Below, one piece after another: positions 22,587 to 32,500 of a stretch of DNA of 45,496 nt; position 1 is the stretch's first letter, and each line of letters begins with the position of its first letter. A program made the translations under genes and the position numbers. The stretch is from a virus. The stretch lies in the IMG/VR virus record IMGVR_UViG_3300009320_000030, positions 1 to 45,496 of that record. One strand, given 5' to 3'. Under the pieces are notes generated by a model. That model was not told the origin of the DNA, searched no databases, and worked only from the letters and a program-made list of their open reading frames with translations.

Positions 22587-25167
22587 CTTCGTCCCCTCCT
22601 CCTCCTCAGGAACCATGCGATGCTTGCAAAAGCAGCCGTTCCAGCTGCCGCTGCAGCAAGGGCGAGCGAATTGGCGTAGATGTCTGGATGATGCCTAGAG
22701 ATGGTTATAGAGGCGTTCTGCCTCACAACGTTCCCGGCCGTATCCCATGCGCTGACCATGGCAGTCCAGTTCTCCCCGACCGCAGTGTAGTTTGAGGTAA
22801 TGAGAATTGTTGAATTGCACCAACCGTTGAGGGGTAGGGAGCAGTTGATCTCGTTCACGCTCCAGGTCGTATTCTCCGTCCCGTCGATGAACCAGGTGAC
22901 GTTCATCAGCACCTCGTTGTTGGCGTCCGTCAGGTTGGCAGCGAGGGTGAAGTCCTGAAGCTGGGTAACTGCCCGGACGATAGTCGAGTATGCTGTGAAG
23001 TTCAGGGAGTTGATGGTTGGCGACGTGTTGTCAACCGTGAAGCTGTAGATTTCCGTGACCTCGTTTAGCCCGCCGAGCGAGGAGAAATTCAAATCATTCG
23101 TCCAGATTGATACTTTAAACGAATTCTTAGAGATTCTCTTAACTTTATACTCCGCTTTAGGATCAGAATTCTTGAAATCAATCCAATTCCCGCCGTGAAC
23201 GTCCCCGATAACGAGATGCGCCTTGAAAGGAGAATTCTCTAAATACTCTATTGGCTTATCAGAGGTAACGTAAAAGTCGAACCATTGCCTCTTGGTTAGT
23301 GCCGTCTTGGTGATGAATTTTAAAGTATATCTATCCGTTTTCTTTATGGTCTTGAAGTCCTTGAACTCTATCGGAACGGGGGTAGGTTCTTTACCCCTTA
23401 GATCCATCGCCACAGCCCCGACCTTGACCGTGATGTTAATCCTGTTCTTCTCTGGGGTAACAAATCCAAACCCATCACTTAGTTTCTTGTGCTGGTAGCT
23501 TGGAATCTTCTTTAAAGTGTGCGAGTCGCAGGCCGTTAGAGTAATATTATAGAATCCATCGTTCCAGCCAGAGACATCAATCGTATCCGTAACATCGTAG
23601 CGGGTAGTCCCAGCAGAGACGGTGGTTAAGTTAGAATACATCTCATCCCCAGTAAAATTCGTTATATTCCTCAAAACTTTCCACAGGTAAAGATCCTGGA
23701 CATACGGGTCTAAGGTCATAGTAAGACTGTGGATACTTTTATTATCTGAGCGGGGAGTAGATTGGATATACCAGACGGGGTTTGTATTATCAACAATGAA
23801 TTTATATGTTAGAGAAACATTAGAATTCCCCACTGTGTCGTTGGCCCAGAAAACGATGGAGTAATTCCCGTCATCTACGGTTTGAGTATCCCAGGTGCAG
23901 GTATAATAATCTGTGTAATTCGTTAAACTACTTGAATTTACCAAGTCGCCAGAGGAATTCGTAATATTGTAGTAAGCGTATGAAATTCCGCTTAAATCAG
24001 TTATCGTTGCATTGAGCGTTGGGTTCAGATTATAATGCGTAGAATTCACTGGTAAGGTGATGGAGATTGCTGGGTCGGTAGTGTCAATCGTCAGAGTCCT
24101 TACGCCAGTCTCTCCCTCGTTCCCCGCCGTATCATTCGCCCATCCCTGATAGGTATAGGTTGCGTCTGGTTCGTTGGTGATGTTCGAGTAAAATTCCCAG
24201 TGGGTTGAATTCAGCTGGGAGAGGTAAGAGCCGTAGGATAATCTGATTTCTTCGGCTGAGAGGCTTCTATTGTAAATTCGGACCTCATCAATGGTGCCGT
24301 TATAATATTCTCCCGCATATAAACTTCCACCTATTTTTAGATTTGTTGGGGATTGGTCAATTGCTTTGCTATAGTCACTCATTGCTTCCAATATCCCGTC
24401 AATGTAAAGCTTGACCTCCTCTGTTCCACCGATGTCTTTATCATAAGTTCCGACCACGTGGTGCCATCCATCAACGATGTCTTCCCTCTTAGATTGAGCA
24501 CCTGTCCCATCACCTGCCGTAACGGTAAAGAAAATGCCATTATTACCATATGCCCCTCCTCTATCCTCCCATGCAATTAGATAACCACCTGTAGGATCTC
24601 TGATTCTTGTTGTCGTAACTAAATGTGCAACTATGTTATCGTTTGCTGTACTGTCAATATACACCCATGCCTCAACTGTAATTGCATCAGTTGGTTTCAG
24701 GCTGTTATCTCCACCGCAATCCACATAATCATTCACCCCATCAAACATGAACGCCCCTCCGAATTTTCCAGTAGAGTTGTAGGTCGGACTCGCCGCAGTA
24801 GTTGCAGTAGTTCCATTATTCCCAAGTCCCGAGTAATCATAGATGAACATTCCTGCGGAGTTGTTGTAGCTCTCTCCAACCTCTGACATGTTGTTAAACG
24901 CCATCGCAAGAACCAGCGAGTTGTCGTCCCCGATGGTCATTGCCGTAGAATTCCCCGCCGACCCAAGGAATGTGTAATTCGTGTTGTTCCACTGGAAGCG
25001 GAATTCGTCGAGTATGGAAGAATTCACAGAGATGTTAATTTTAGTATAGTTCACCGAGATGTAAGTGCTGTCAGTAAGATTAATTCCCATTACGGTCCCA
25101 GCACTTAGAATGAGAAAGAGAAATAGAATTCCTGCAAGGATCCTTTTTTTTTATTAAGGTTGATCAT
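22583..25167 (-). CDS. LamG-domain surface protein with frame-interrupted signal peptide (835 aa plus leader)
   Basis: The uninterrupted frame starts at ATG 25090. Residues about 90-290 form a LamG/concanavalin-like domain (FMFDGVNDYVDCGG, AITVEAWVYIDS, WHHVVGTYD, TIDEVRIYNRSLSAEEI). Ig-like repeats with DTTDPAISITLPVNSTHY and DNTSPTINSLNF follow, then a C-terminal membrane anchor before RRRRGRR. Upstream in the same frame lies ILAGILFLFLILSAG, a signal peptide. Its natural ATG (25167, two bases after the previous stop) is one base out of frame because of an A8 run at about 25147-25154. An indel in the read or programmed slippage would restore a secreted, anchored protein. Likely host-attachment or cell-surface function. 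Confidence 0.7.
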
Positions 25168-25169
25168 CT

Positions 25170-25607
25170 TTAGGGTTTGTAGTAGTATTCAACGACCACG
25201 TAGACGTTCTCCGTGCCGGCTGAACCCGTGTTGATTGCGAGGACGACATTGGAGTCCAGAAAAAGGGCCGGATTGAAGGATTCAAAGACGACGAAAGGAG
25301 AACATGCGTAATAGATGTTGTCAGTGTGCAGGTAAGAAGGACTCCCTACGGTTCCCCGACCTACCTTGTATTTGCAGGCCTCACCAGCTCCTGGAACATA
25401 AAGGTAGACCCTCTTAATTGCTTTAGTCTTACCTGACTGCCCGCTGAGAGTGACAAGCTTGACCTGATCACCCGTTGCAACAGAAATAAGTGCAGACTCT
25501 AAATCCTGCTCGCAGTCTGGGGGAAGAAGATCTACTTTGAGCTGCCCCGATTGGGACATCCGTCCTTCTGTCCAAACTTCGTTCTCAGCATAGCCCGATA
25601 TCTTCAT
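25170..25607 (-). CDS. Putative virion structural protein (145 aa)
   Basis: Beta-rich with QLKVDLLPPDCEQDLESALI, IKRVYLYVPGAGEACKYKVG, and C-terminal NVYVVVEYYYKP. Resembles small head-decoration or tail-tip beta sandwiches and is broadly similar in size and layout to the protein at 19695. No specific family recognised. The gene follows a perfect hairpin and precedes the LamG gene. Confidence 0.55.
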   Translation of the reverse strand: MKISGYAENEVWTEGRMSQSGQLKVDLLPPDCEQDLESALISVATGDQVKLVTLSGQSGKTKAIKRVYLYVPGAGEACKYKVGRGTVGSPSYLHTDNIYYACSPFVVFESFNPALFLDSNVVLAINTGSAGTENVYVVVEYYYKP

Positions 25608-25623
25608 GTTCCTCCATCCCCCT

Positions 25624-25643
25624 CCTTCTTTCTGGAAAGAAGG
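25624..25643 (-). terminator. Intergenic hairpin
   Basis: CTTCTTTC-TGGA-GAAAGAAG, a perfect 8-bp stem in the 47-base gap between the 105- and 145-residue genes. It may partly terminate or process the structural transcript. Confidence 0.45.
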
Positions 25644-25654
25644 CGAACCATAAA

Positions 25655-25972
25655 CTAGAACCCCGTATCGTTCTGTTCATCCGGCAATGATCCGATGATT
25701 AACGTCTTGAACCGTTTCTCGGTCCCGGATGCTTGGATTTCTGGTGTTGGGGTTAGTGGTGTGAGCTGCAGTAAGGAATTAATGAGTCTCTTAAATTTCG
25801 GCTCTTTTATCTCTGCGGAATTCAGGTCTGCAATTACTTGTCGGGACACCCCTTCCTGGAGAGTCAACTGATAGAGCCTGATCTCGCTGATGGAAACGTC
25901 TCTTCTCTTGATCCATGACTTGAATTCCTCGTGTCCCTCATGGCTGCCATCTACTGCAACGATGAGATGCAC
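25655..25972 (-). CDS. Hypothetical structural-module protein (105 aa)
   Basis: MHLIVAVDGSHEGHEEFKSW followed by helical and Thr/Pro-rich segments (LQLTPLTPTPEIQ) and KRFKTLIIGSLPDEQ. Starts three bases after the acidic repeat protein. Function unknown; position suggests a small head or neck protein. Confidence 0.5.
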   Translation of the reverse strand: MHLIVAVDGSHEGHEEFKSWIKRRDVSISEIRLYQLTLQEGVSRQVIADLNSAEIKEPKFKRLINSLLQLTPLTPTPEIQASGTEKRFKTLIIGSLPDEQNDTGF

Positions 25973-25974
25973 TT

Positions 25975-26217
25975 TCAGTGGCGTCTTTTCTTTGAAGACT
26001 TTTTCTTCTCGTCGGGGAGGTGTTCTGGTTCTGGTTCTGATTCCTCCGTCTCCGTTGATTCCTCAGCTTCCGTCTCGGTTGCTGCTTCATCCGTCTTCTC
26101 AGCTTCCGTCTCGGTTGCTGCTTCATCCGTCTTCTCAGCTTCCGTCTCTTCTTCTTCAGGCTTTTCCCATGCTGCTCTGCCCTTCTCAAACCGCTTGATC
26201 TGTTCTTCTGTTGCCAT
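25975..26217 (-). CDS. Acidic tandem-repeat protein (80 aa)
   Basis: After MATEEQIKRFEKGRAAWEKP comes a 12-residue unit (EAEKTDEAATET) twice in tandem and then a Glu/Pro-rich stretch with a basic tail (KKKSSKKRRH). The duplicated 36-bp unit lies at about 26080-26152. Low complexity; a capsid accessory or intrinsically disordered linker is possible. Confidence 0.5.
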   Translation of the reverse strand: MATEEQIKRFEKGRAAWEKPEEEETEAEKTDEAATETEAEKTDEAATETEAEESTETEESEPEPEHLPDEKKKSSKKRRH

Positions 26218-26222
26218 CGTTA

Positions 26223-27167
26223 TTAAGACTTAGCCGTGTTTGGGTCAACTACCGTCGCCCCTGCCATTGTATGATTTCCTATCATGCCCGTTGGACTTGA
26301 CGCGGATTCTATCGGAGTTTTTCCGTTAGGCATAACCACGTAGTTGTCCGTTATCAAGTTGACTCCTGCTGCGTCGTTGTCGATTCCTTTAGGGCTTCCG
26401 CCTGCTGCTGCAAGATTTATCATGTTTCTGTCGATTACGTTTCCGTAAACTGTGCAGGTGCTTTCAATGAAGATACCCTTCACGCTCGTAGCGGTTCCGC
26501 ATATCATGTTGCCCGAAATCTCCGAGTCAATCATGTACTGGTCCGCCCCACCTGACGCGTAAATTACGTATGTCAAGAATCCTTGTCCTGCTTCTGAGAA
26601 CAGGCAGTCTATAATCTTAGATGACCTGGTGTCTTTCATCTCGATTCCGTAAGTCGTAGTCGCCGGCACTCCTCGGATTACGCAGTTCTTGAATACACAA
26701 TTATCCATCGCCGGGATGTAGATGGCAGGCTCTGCTCCCGCGGCCTGGATGTCTAGGTTTTGGAACGAACAATTTGCTCCCGCTAATCCAAGAACACAGT
26801 ATGCGGCTCCTGCTTCGCCTAAGATATGCACTCCGCTATCTGAGCCGGGGTTTCCAAGCCCTATCATCTGTAGTCCATGTCCTGCGAAGAGCAGGTCGTC
26901 TTCTACGTATTCTCCTGGCGCGATGAAGACGTAATATAAGGCGTCGTCTGTGTAGTCGTTATCGCATATTGCGATTGCTTCCGCGATGGTCTTGAACGCC
27001 TTCTCCCATGTTGTGCCGTCCCCGGATGCAGATATGCTCGCATCGACGTGGTAAACCTTCCCGCGTTTGTGGACTATTGGTAGAATGTCACCTACTGGGG
27101 CTTCGAGATGGTCCGTGTAGACGTTGTTGAAGCGTCCGTCGCCTCCGCCTATTCCTAAGTTTTTCAT
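26223..27167 (-). CDS. Right-handed beta-helix protein (314 aa)
   Basis: Repeating strand-turn units with Asn/Cys ladders: CSFQNLDIQAAGAEPAIYIP, CVFKNCVIRGVPATTTYGIE, SSKIIDCLFSEAG, YGNVIDRNMINL. This is the pectate-lyase/tailspike fold. The N-terminus (MKNLGIGGGDGRFNNVYTDH) resembles tail-fibre attachment peptides and the AFKTIAEAIAICDND segment is a typical beta-helix entry. It follows the major capsid gene, so it is probably a spike or decoration protein that binds the host surface. Confidence 0.72.
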   Translation of the reverse strand: MKNLGIGGGDGRFNNVYTDHLEAPVGDILPIVHKRGKVYHVDASISASGDGTTWEKAFKTIAEAIAICDNDYTDDALYYVFIAPGEYVEDDLLFAGHGLQMIGLGNPGSDSGVHILGEAGAAYCVLGLAGANCSFQNLDIQAAGAEPAIYIPAMDNCVFKNCVIRGVPATTTYGIEMKDTRSSKIIDCLFSEAGQGFLTYVIYASGGADQYMIDSEISGNMICGTATSVKGIFIESTCTVYGNVIDRNMINLAAAGGSPKGIDNDAAGVNLITDNYVVMPNGKTPIESASSPTGMIGNHTMAGATVVDPNTAKS

Positions 27168-27176
27168 TTTGACTCC

Positions 27177-28193
27177 TCATACATCAGCTGTCTTAATGAG
27201 ACATACTGCGTCCGGTTGAACTATCTGTGACTTGAAGGCCAAGTCCGCCCATATTTTATGAAGCGCTTCGTCTGGATCATACCAATATCCGACTTCTTCC
27301 TTGTGCTTCCATGCAAGAGCCACAGCAACTTTCATCAGTGCATCTGCATCCTCTTTCACCTTCTCGAAATCCGAGGCCGAGCCAACTCCCACTACGATCC
27401 CGCAGTGACCGGTTGCTCCCCAGGTTGTTGGGGTCTCGTTTGTATCGGTTGCTCCTGATGCGTATGCGGGTGTATTGGTCGTCTTGATGATTTTCACTCC
27501 CAGGTACTCCTTGATCTGACCTTTCAGAACCACCTTATCGCTGCCATATTCTGCAGCGTTCGTGAACTGTGGGTCTTTCCTCATGGCGTTGCACTGGGTT
27601 GGCGCTAAAAATGCCATGTATGGAACGAAATCATTATCCTCGATCTGCTGCAGGGCGTCCGCGAAAGTGTCAGGGGTCATTACGTATCCTGCAGACAATT
27701 CATCAACGCCAGTGGCGCTTCCGCCATATTCGACGTTTGAAACGGTCGCAGCCTGCAGAGCTGTAGCGACTGCATTGTCAACGAGATCAGCCAGCTCCTG
27801 GGACATTGCCCGTTGAGCCAGCTTGATAAGATCGACTCGATGATTCTCAACGTCCTGCTTCCTAATACCAATCTCAGGCATGTACCAGTTCGTGGTGTCG
27901 TCGACGGTGATGTCGACGTTGCTGAGGATGGTGTCCAGGCGTGTGAGAGTTCTCACGTTGGATGTCGTTCCCGTCTGATCCGGAGGCGTTGTAGTCAGCG
28001 TCAGATGCCCCGTGGTCTTTGGGATGGTGGCCGTCTTATCCGGCTTACCAACTAGGGTTTCATCAATGAGACATGCCTGATCGAACCTCCTGAGCGCTTC
28101 CGCGTAATGCACAATGTCCTTTCTCCAGCTTTGCCCTTCGAGTCCTGCGACTTCCTGGGTTGGTCCTGCAGCTAATTCTTGTATGGTTCTCAT
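27177..28193 (-). CDS. Major capsid protein, HK97-like (338 aa)
   Basis: Directly downstream of protease/scaffold and of the usual size. DDTTNWYMPEIGIRKQDVEN and LAQRAMSQELADLVDNAVA match the spine helix region, DNDFVPYMAFLAPTQCNAMR and LGVKIIKTTN the P-domain/A-domain pattern of HK97-fold coat proteins. Forms the icosahedral shell. The start ATG overlaps the end of the protease/scaffold gene by four bases. No GAATTC site occurs in this stretch, unlike the surrounding DNA. Confidence 0.78.
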   Translation of the reverse strand: MRTIQELAAGPTQEVAGLEGQSWRKDIVHYAEALRRFDQACLIDETLVGKPDKTATIPKTTGHLTLTTTPPDQTGTTSNVRTLTRLDTILSNVDITVDDTTNWYMPEIGIRKQDVENHRVDLIKLAQRAMSQELADLVDNAVATALQAATVSNVEYGGSATGVDELSAGYVMTPDTFADALQQIEDNDFVPYMAFLAPTQCNAMRKDPQFTNAAEYGSDKVVLKGQIKEYLGVKIIKTTNTPAYASGATDTNETPTTWGATGHCGIVVGVGSASDFEKVKEDADALMKVAVALAWKHKEEVGYWYDPDEALHKIWADLAFKSQIVQPDAVCLIKTADV

Positions 28194-28855
28194 CTTACTA
28201 CCCCCGCCTGCTTGGCCTGCATTTCCTGCAACATCTGTTCAGCCGGAGAAAGGGTTTCCCCCCCCTGAGTGGGTTGTGATCTCATGGTAGAGCGTTCCTT
28301 CGGTTTCTCGGCCTGCCCTTTTTCAAGGGAAGCGGTGATCTTGTCCATCTGGGCGACTACTGCATCCCTTGCATCCTGGGACATTTCGAGAAGCTCTTTG
28401 TTCCTGGCCTCCTTGTCAGCTTCTTGGGTGATTCCCAGCTTGATCTCTCTCTCAAGGATTCCCGTAACGGTCTTGTCGAGCTCGGCCTTCTCAAACTCGG
28501 CGAGTTTGGCAGCCTTCTCATCAAGCTCTTCCTTCAGCTTCTTCATTTCCTCCGATCCTTCAGCCGGCTCTTCGGCTGGCTTTTCAGGTTCGGATTCAGG
28601 ACCAGAATCCTTCTCCAGGACCTCAATCCTCTTCTCAAGAGCCGAGTCGGTCTTCAGCTTCGCTTCCAGTTCATCTACCTTTGCGAATAATGTATCCATC
28701 TTCGCCTTCGGGAAAGGGTATTCCGAATCTTTCTTCGGGAGCTTGTCCTTGATCTTCTTGAGCAGATTCGATAACGACTTGTCCTCCATCGCCGATGCCC
28801 GGTCAATCGCCAGATCGATAAGTTCCGAAACACCTTCCAGATTTTGTTCTGTCAT
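28190..28855 (-). CDS. Nested scaffold protein from an internal start (221 aa)
   Basis: Within the protease gene, ATG 28855 (MTEQNLEGVSELIDL) is preceded at proper spacing by AAGGAGG. Several tailed viruses, such as lambda with C/Nu3, make the scaffold separately from a nested start. The internal ribosome site is visible; separate expression is inferred. Confidence 0.5.
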   Translation of the reverse strand: MTEQNLEGVSELIDLAIDRASAMEDKSLSNLLKKIKDKLPKKDSEYPFPKAKMDTLFAKVDELEAKLKTDSALEKRIEVLEKDSGPESEPEKPAEEPAEGSEEMKKLKEELDEKAAKLAEFEKAELDKTVTGILEREIKLGITQEADKEARNKELLEMSQDARDAVVAQMDKITASLEKGQAEKPKERSTMRSQPTQGGETLSPAEQMLQEMQAKQAGVVR

Positions 28856-29386
28856 GGTTTTTTCCTCCTTCAGTCTTTTTTGGTTTAACATGGTGTCCCT
28901 GATAGCAGGGTCTAAAACGAAAGAAAAAGAGACGAAATCGGGGTTGAATGCCTGGACATGGCCATCAGACATAAACTTATCGAAATCGATTGTGGGCGAA
29001 ACGCCCCACTTCGCACCGAGTAGTAGATTCCTCGCAGCCTTCTCGTCAGTGATATACAGATCTCCCCTGTTTTCCACGGAATCTGGATCGAGTTTGACGT
29101 TTTTCACCAGGCCGACTTGATTTGCGCAGGAGTCATTATGGTCATAAAAGATAGGTTTTCCTTCAGCACGCTTCCAGTAAGTTCTTACCTGGTCTTCGGT
29201 GTATGTGACCCCGTTATGAACGCCGGGTTTGAATATCAGCCTTTGCTTGAAGATCACCGGGAGCTTGAGATTTGTCAGGTCAACATCAACATCAGCGACT
29301 GGCTCCTGATTTAGTTGGGCCCGGAGGCGAATATTCTCCTCGACCAGGTTCTGGACTGCAGGCTCAGCGAAAATATCGGGATCCAT
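28190..29386 (-). CDS. Prohead protease fused to scaffold (398 aa)
   Basis: Start set at ATG 29386 (MDPDIFAEPAVQ), about 20 bases after a TATA-like box; the TTG upstream adds eight unlikely residues. Residues about 35-170 resemble phage prohead proteases: FKPGVHNGVTYTEDQ, GKPIFYDHNDSCANQVGLV with a candidate catalytic His, and AFNPDFVSFSFVLDPAI. The remaining part is a Glu/Lys-rich coiled scaffold (LKEELDEKAAKLAEFEKAEL). It drives prohead assembly and is then cleaved. Confidence 0.72.
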   Translation of the reverse strand: MDPDIFAEPAVQNLVEENIRLRAQLNQEPVADVDVDLTNLKLPVIFKQRLIFKPGVHNGVTYTEDQVRTYWKRAEGKPIFYDHNDSCANQVGLVKNVKLDPDSVENRGDLYITDEKAARNLLLGAKWGVSPTIDFDKFMSDGHVQAFNPDFVSFSFVLDPAIRDTMLNQKRLKEEKTMTEQNLEGVSELIDLAIDRASAMEDKSLSNLLKKIKDKLPKKDSEYPFPKAKMDTLFAKVDELEAKLKTDSALEKRIEVLEKDSGPESEPEKPAEEPAEGSEEMKKLKEELDEKAAKLAEFEKAELDKTVTGILEREIKLGITQEADKEARNKELLEMSQDARDAVVAQMDKITASLEKGQAEKPKERSTMRSQPTQGGETLSPAEQMLQEMQAKQAGVVR

Positions 29387-29576
29387 CAGAAAGAGAAATG
29401 AGACATACAATATAGGTTCAGAAAAGGTTCAGAAAAGGTTAATAAATGGTTCAATAATTTAGGTGGATAATTGTTTTGGAATTTTTGTAGTGCCTAACTT
29501 TCTCAAGGCTTAATCTTCAGGATGCGTTCATAATCCAAATGAGCCAAAATTCCTACGGCCCCCGATAATAGAATCT
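29387..29576 (-). promoter_or_regulatory. Promoter of capsid module with direct repeats
   Basis: TATATTGTATGTCTC at about 29400-29414 is shared with the portal promoter (35802-35816). Upstream, CTTTTCTGAACC is present twice in tandem with a related TTATTGAACC, like activator or repressor sites. A 15-nt repeat lies at 29487-29501 in the non-coding part. The gap follows the stop of the 1374-residue gene. Confidence 0.5.
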
Positions 29577-32500
29577 TTAGAAGGAATCTTGATCATCGTA
29601 TCTCAATGCCTCGTAGATTGTTTGTTTAGCATGACCTGTTTGCCTCCTGGTCTCGTTAATCGAGCCGGTAGAGCGATATATCTCACGTATAAAGTACTTC
29701 TTTTTTTCAGATAAGGGCGGTCGGCCTGCGTTGGCCTTCGGTGGAATGATTTGCTTCTTGAAGGTCCACGTCTCGCCAGTAGCAGAGCGGAAGAATATCC
29801 AGTCCCCCTTGAGGATCTTACCTTGGAGAACTACCCGGATGGATAAATTGTCCTCCTCGATGACGTTGACCTTGCCTTGGTCTGCTAATTCAATGTGGGC
29901 TGGAATTTCATCGTTTGGATTCAGTTCGCTTTCCGGTGGATACGTTCCCTCTTTGAAATATCCAGGATCTTCTTTGAATTCTACTGCAGAAAGAGATGGA
30001 ACGAACTCTGGATTTTCTGAAAGATGAAATTTCCTCTTACCGATTTTGAGATGGAAATCTTCCTGCTGCTGTTTCCTGATCACTTCCTGACCTTTCCACC
30101 ATCTCCTCGAGAGAACGAATGTAGTGCCTAACTCTGTAGTGCCTAACTTTCTGGTTTCCTTGAGAAATTGTACACATTTCTTTCTCCTATCCAGTTTCTT
30201 CTCTCTAGAGAGGCCTTTCTTCCAGTAGGCCAGTGCTGCAGGGATTTTGTGTTCGATTTCTGCAGGTAAGGCCGAACCTTCATCAGGTAGCCATTCCTTT
30301 TTGATCGCTCTTCCGGAGAGGACATAGGGTTCCTGGTCGTCCGGTTTCCAGTACAGCCAAGTGAATGCTCCCTTCGTTTCCTTCAGTCCCGGGACCTGCC
30401 TGAAGACTATCCTGCCCTTGACGTTTTTGCCTCGCAAAAAGAATTCCTTGAAGGAGGGCTTTTGGGCACCGGTGTCGTAGGTGCCCCTGTCCATGGTGAC
30501 GAAGATGCCAGGATAGAACTCAGTCCCGCCAGGAATTTCCTCAATGGTTCGCGGAGGAGTGACTCCTTCAGCGAAAAGCCATTCATAAGGTTCCTTCTCC
30601 TTCTTTGAGCTCCAGATTTTCTCAGCAGCTTCCTTACCGACAGTCGGCTTCCTTTTCTTTTCCTCTCCCGTTGACCAGTAAACCTTCCAGAGATTCTCTT
30701 TGTTTTCTAGATCCTTATGTGCTTCGAAAACTTTATCCTTGAGGGCCTTCGAAGCATCCTGCAGGATTTTCTCTGTTTTCTTTTCCAGTTCGTAGAACAG
30801 CTCCTCATCCCAATAAAGCTTGATTGATACCCCCTTCTTGTCGAGCCTCCACTTCAGGTATTTCTCTGCGATGCCTTTGAATGCATCGTTGAGAGTGAAT
30901 CCGTCCAGGATGTGATTCGTCTGGTATCTGAAATCGACGTGAACTGAATCACCTCTCCAATGGTGCTGCAGGACGAATTTCTTTTTGGCCAGCATTGTAG
31001 TGCCTAACTCTGTAGTGCCTAACTTTCTCTCGATACCATCACACATGCCATATCCTTCGCTGTCCGGCTCTTCTCCAGGCCTTGGGACCCTTGGTTCATC
31101 ACCACATATCAGACAGCGTGGGTGGCCATTCGGGAAAGTCCATACAGCCGGCTTGAACTTATGCTGGACCTGAGCTTCCGGCTTCTTCTTGTTTTCCCTG
31201 ATGATTTCCGATTCTTCCTCGTATGTGACCTTCTTCTTTAAGCCACCCCTCGAGGGGGTGGCTAATTTTTGAATCTTCCTCACGAACTTCGGTAGCTTCT
31301 TCTCCTGGATCCTCCCGGAGGTTTTCAGGACCAGCTCGTGGGCCTTCTTTGCGGTGTCGACTTTTCCGCCCTTCTCGATGACTCTTGCAGATTCTGAGAC
31401 GTGAGGAGCCCACCAGTTGAACCATGTAGTGCCTAACCTTTTATCATAATATTCTGAGATGTCTGCGAAGATGACCCGGATGACATCACCAGGATCCAAC
31501 TTCAGGCCGGTATTGAAGGTCTTACCGACATAGGGAGAATCTTTCAGGGCACAGGCGTAATAGTAGGTGTCGTCGCTTCCCTTGATCTGGTATCTCGTGA
31601 TGACCTTGGCGTTTAGAGCATACTCATTCTTGAATTTGATCATCCACTTGGTTGACTCGTCAAGTTCGTATTCTTTGTCAGCCAACTTTAACATGGCACC
31701 CTCCGAACCAGCTCTTTTACTCTGCAGGTCCACTACCCTCTTGAGCTCCTTCGCTGATCTTACCAAGGGTTCATCTCTGGAAACTTTTATATTACCATTG
31801 TCCTTGAATTTGATCAGCCTCTTTCTGCGTTCTGCGTAGCTCTCCTTGTGGATATCCTCATCGAGATAGAGAAGATCATAAAGCGTGAGCCTGACGTGAG
31901 GCTCATCCTCATCTCCCTTGTGGCCGACGACGCCTGCAGAGACGGCCCTGGGTTGGTGCTTGCCGTTGATCCAGACTTCCAGCTCGCCGATGACAATAAA
32001 ATTCGCCTCGTGAATTTTCCTGGCCTGATCGACTATCGTGGGAAGATTCTCAGTCAGATCGGATCCATCCTCGGAGAAGATCTTAACTTCATCACCTTTC
32101 TTGTAGAGCTGATTTGTGGTGCCGTCGTATTTCTTGCCGACGAAAATTCCGACATCTCTGGGCCATAATTCAGTTACAATATCCACTAGCGAATCCACGG
32201 AGTATATTTCTCCGACATTCCTCCCATGCGTTGGTTTTGGCTGATAGAATGGCCTGAAGAGTTCCAGCTTATCTTCCTTCTTGGATTCCTCGCAACCTGC
32301 CTTGAATCCCGGATCCCGCTTCATCTCCTGGACGAAGAGGTGGGGTCGAATCTCTACTTTCAGGTCGGCAATGTCAGTAAAATTTGTAAATGGGCCATGC
32401 CAGTGGGCATCATCCAGGAATTCTAACCTGTCCTGAAGATCTGGAAAAGCTCTCTCAATTCTCCAGGACTCGATCTGGACAATTTTTTCATCGAGATTTC

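Noticed and set aside
28269-29120. Long plus-strand frame of 283 residues
   Set aside because: Serine/phenylalanine-rich mirror of the scaffold coding strand; a common artefact of Glu/Lys-rich genes.
31159-31425. 88-residue frame starting right after a repeat within the ligase gene
   Set aside because: Highly charged shadow translation of the ligase-domain C-terminus; only the ATG position next to the repeat made it tempting.
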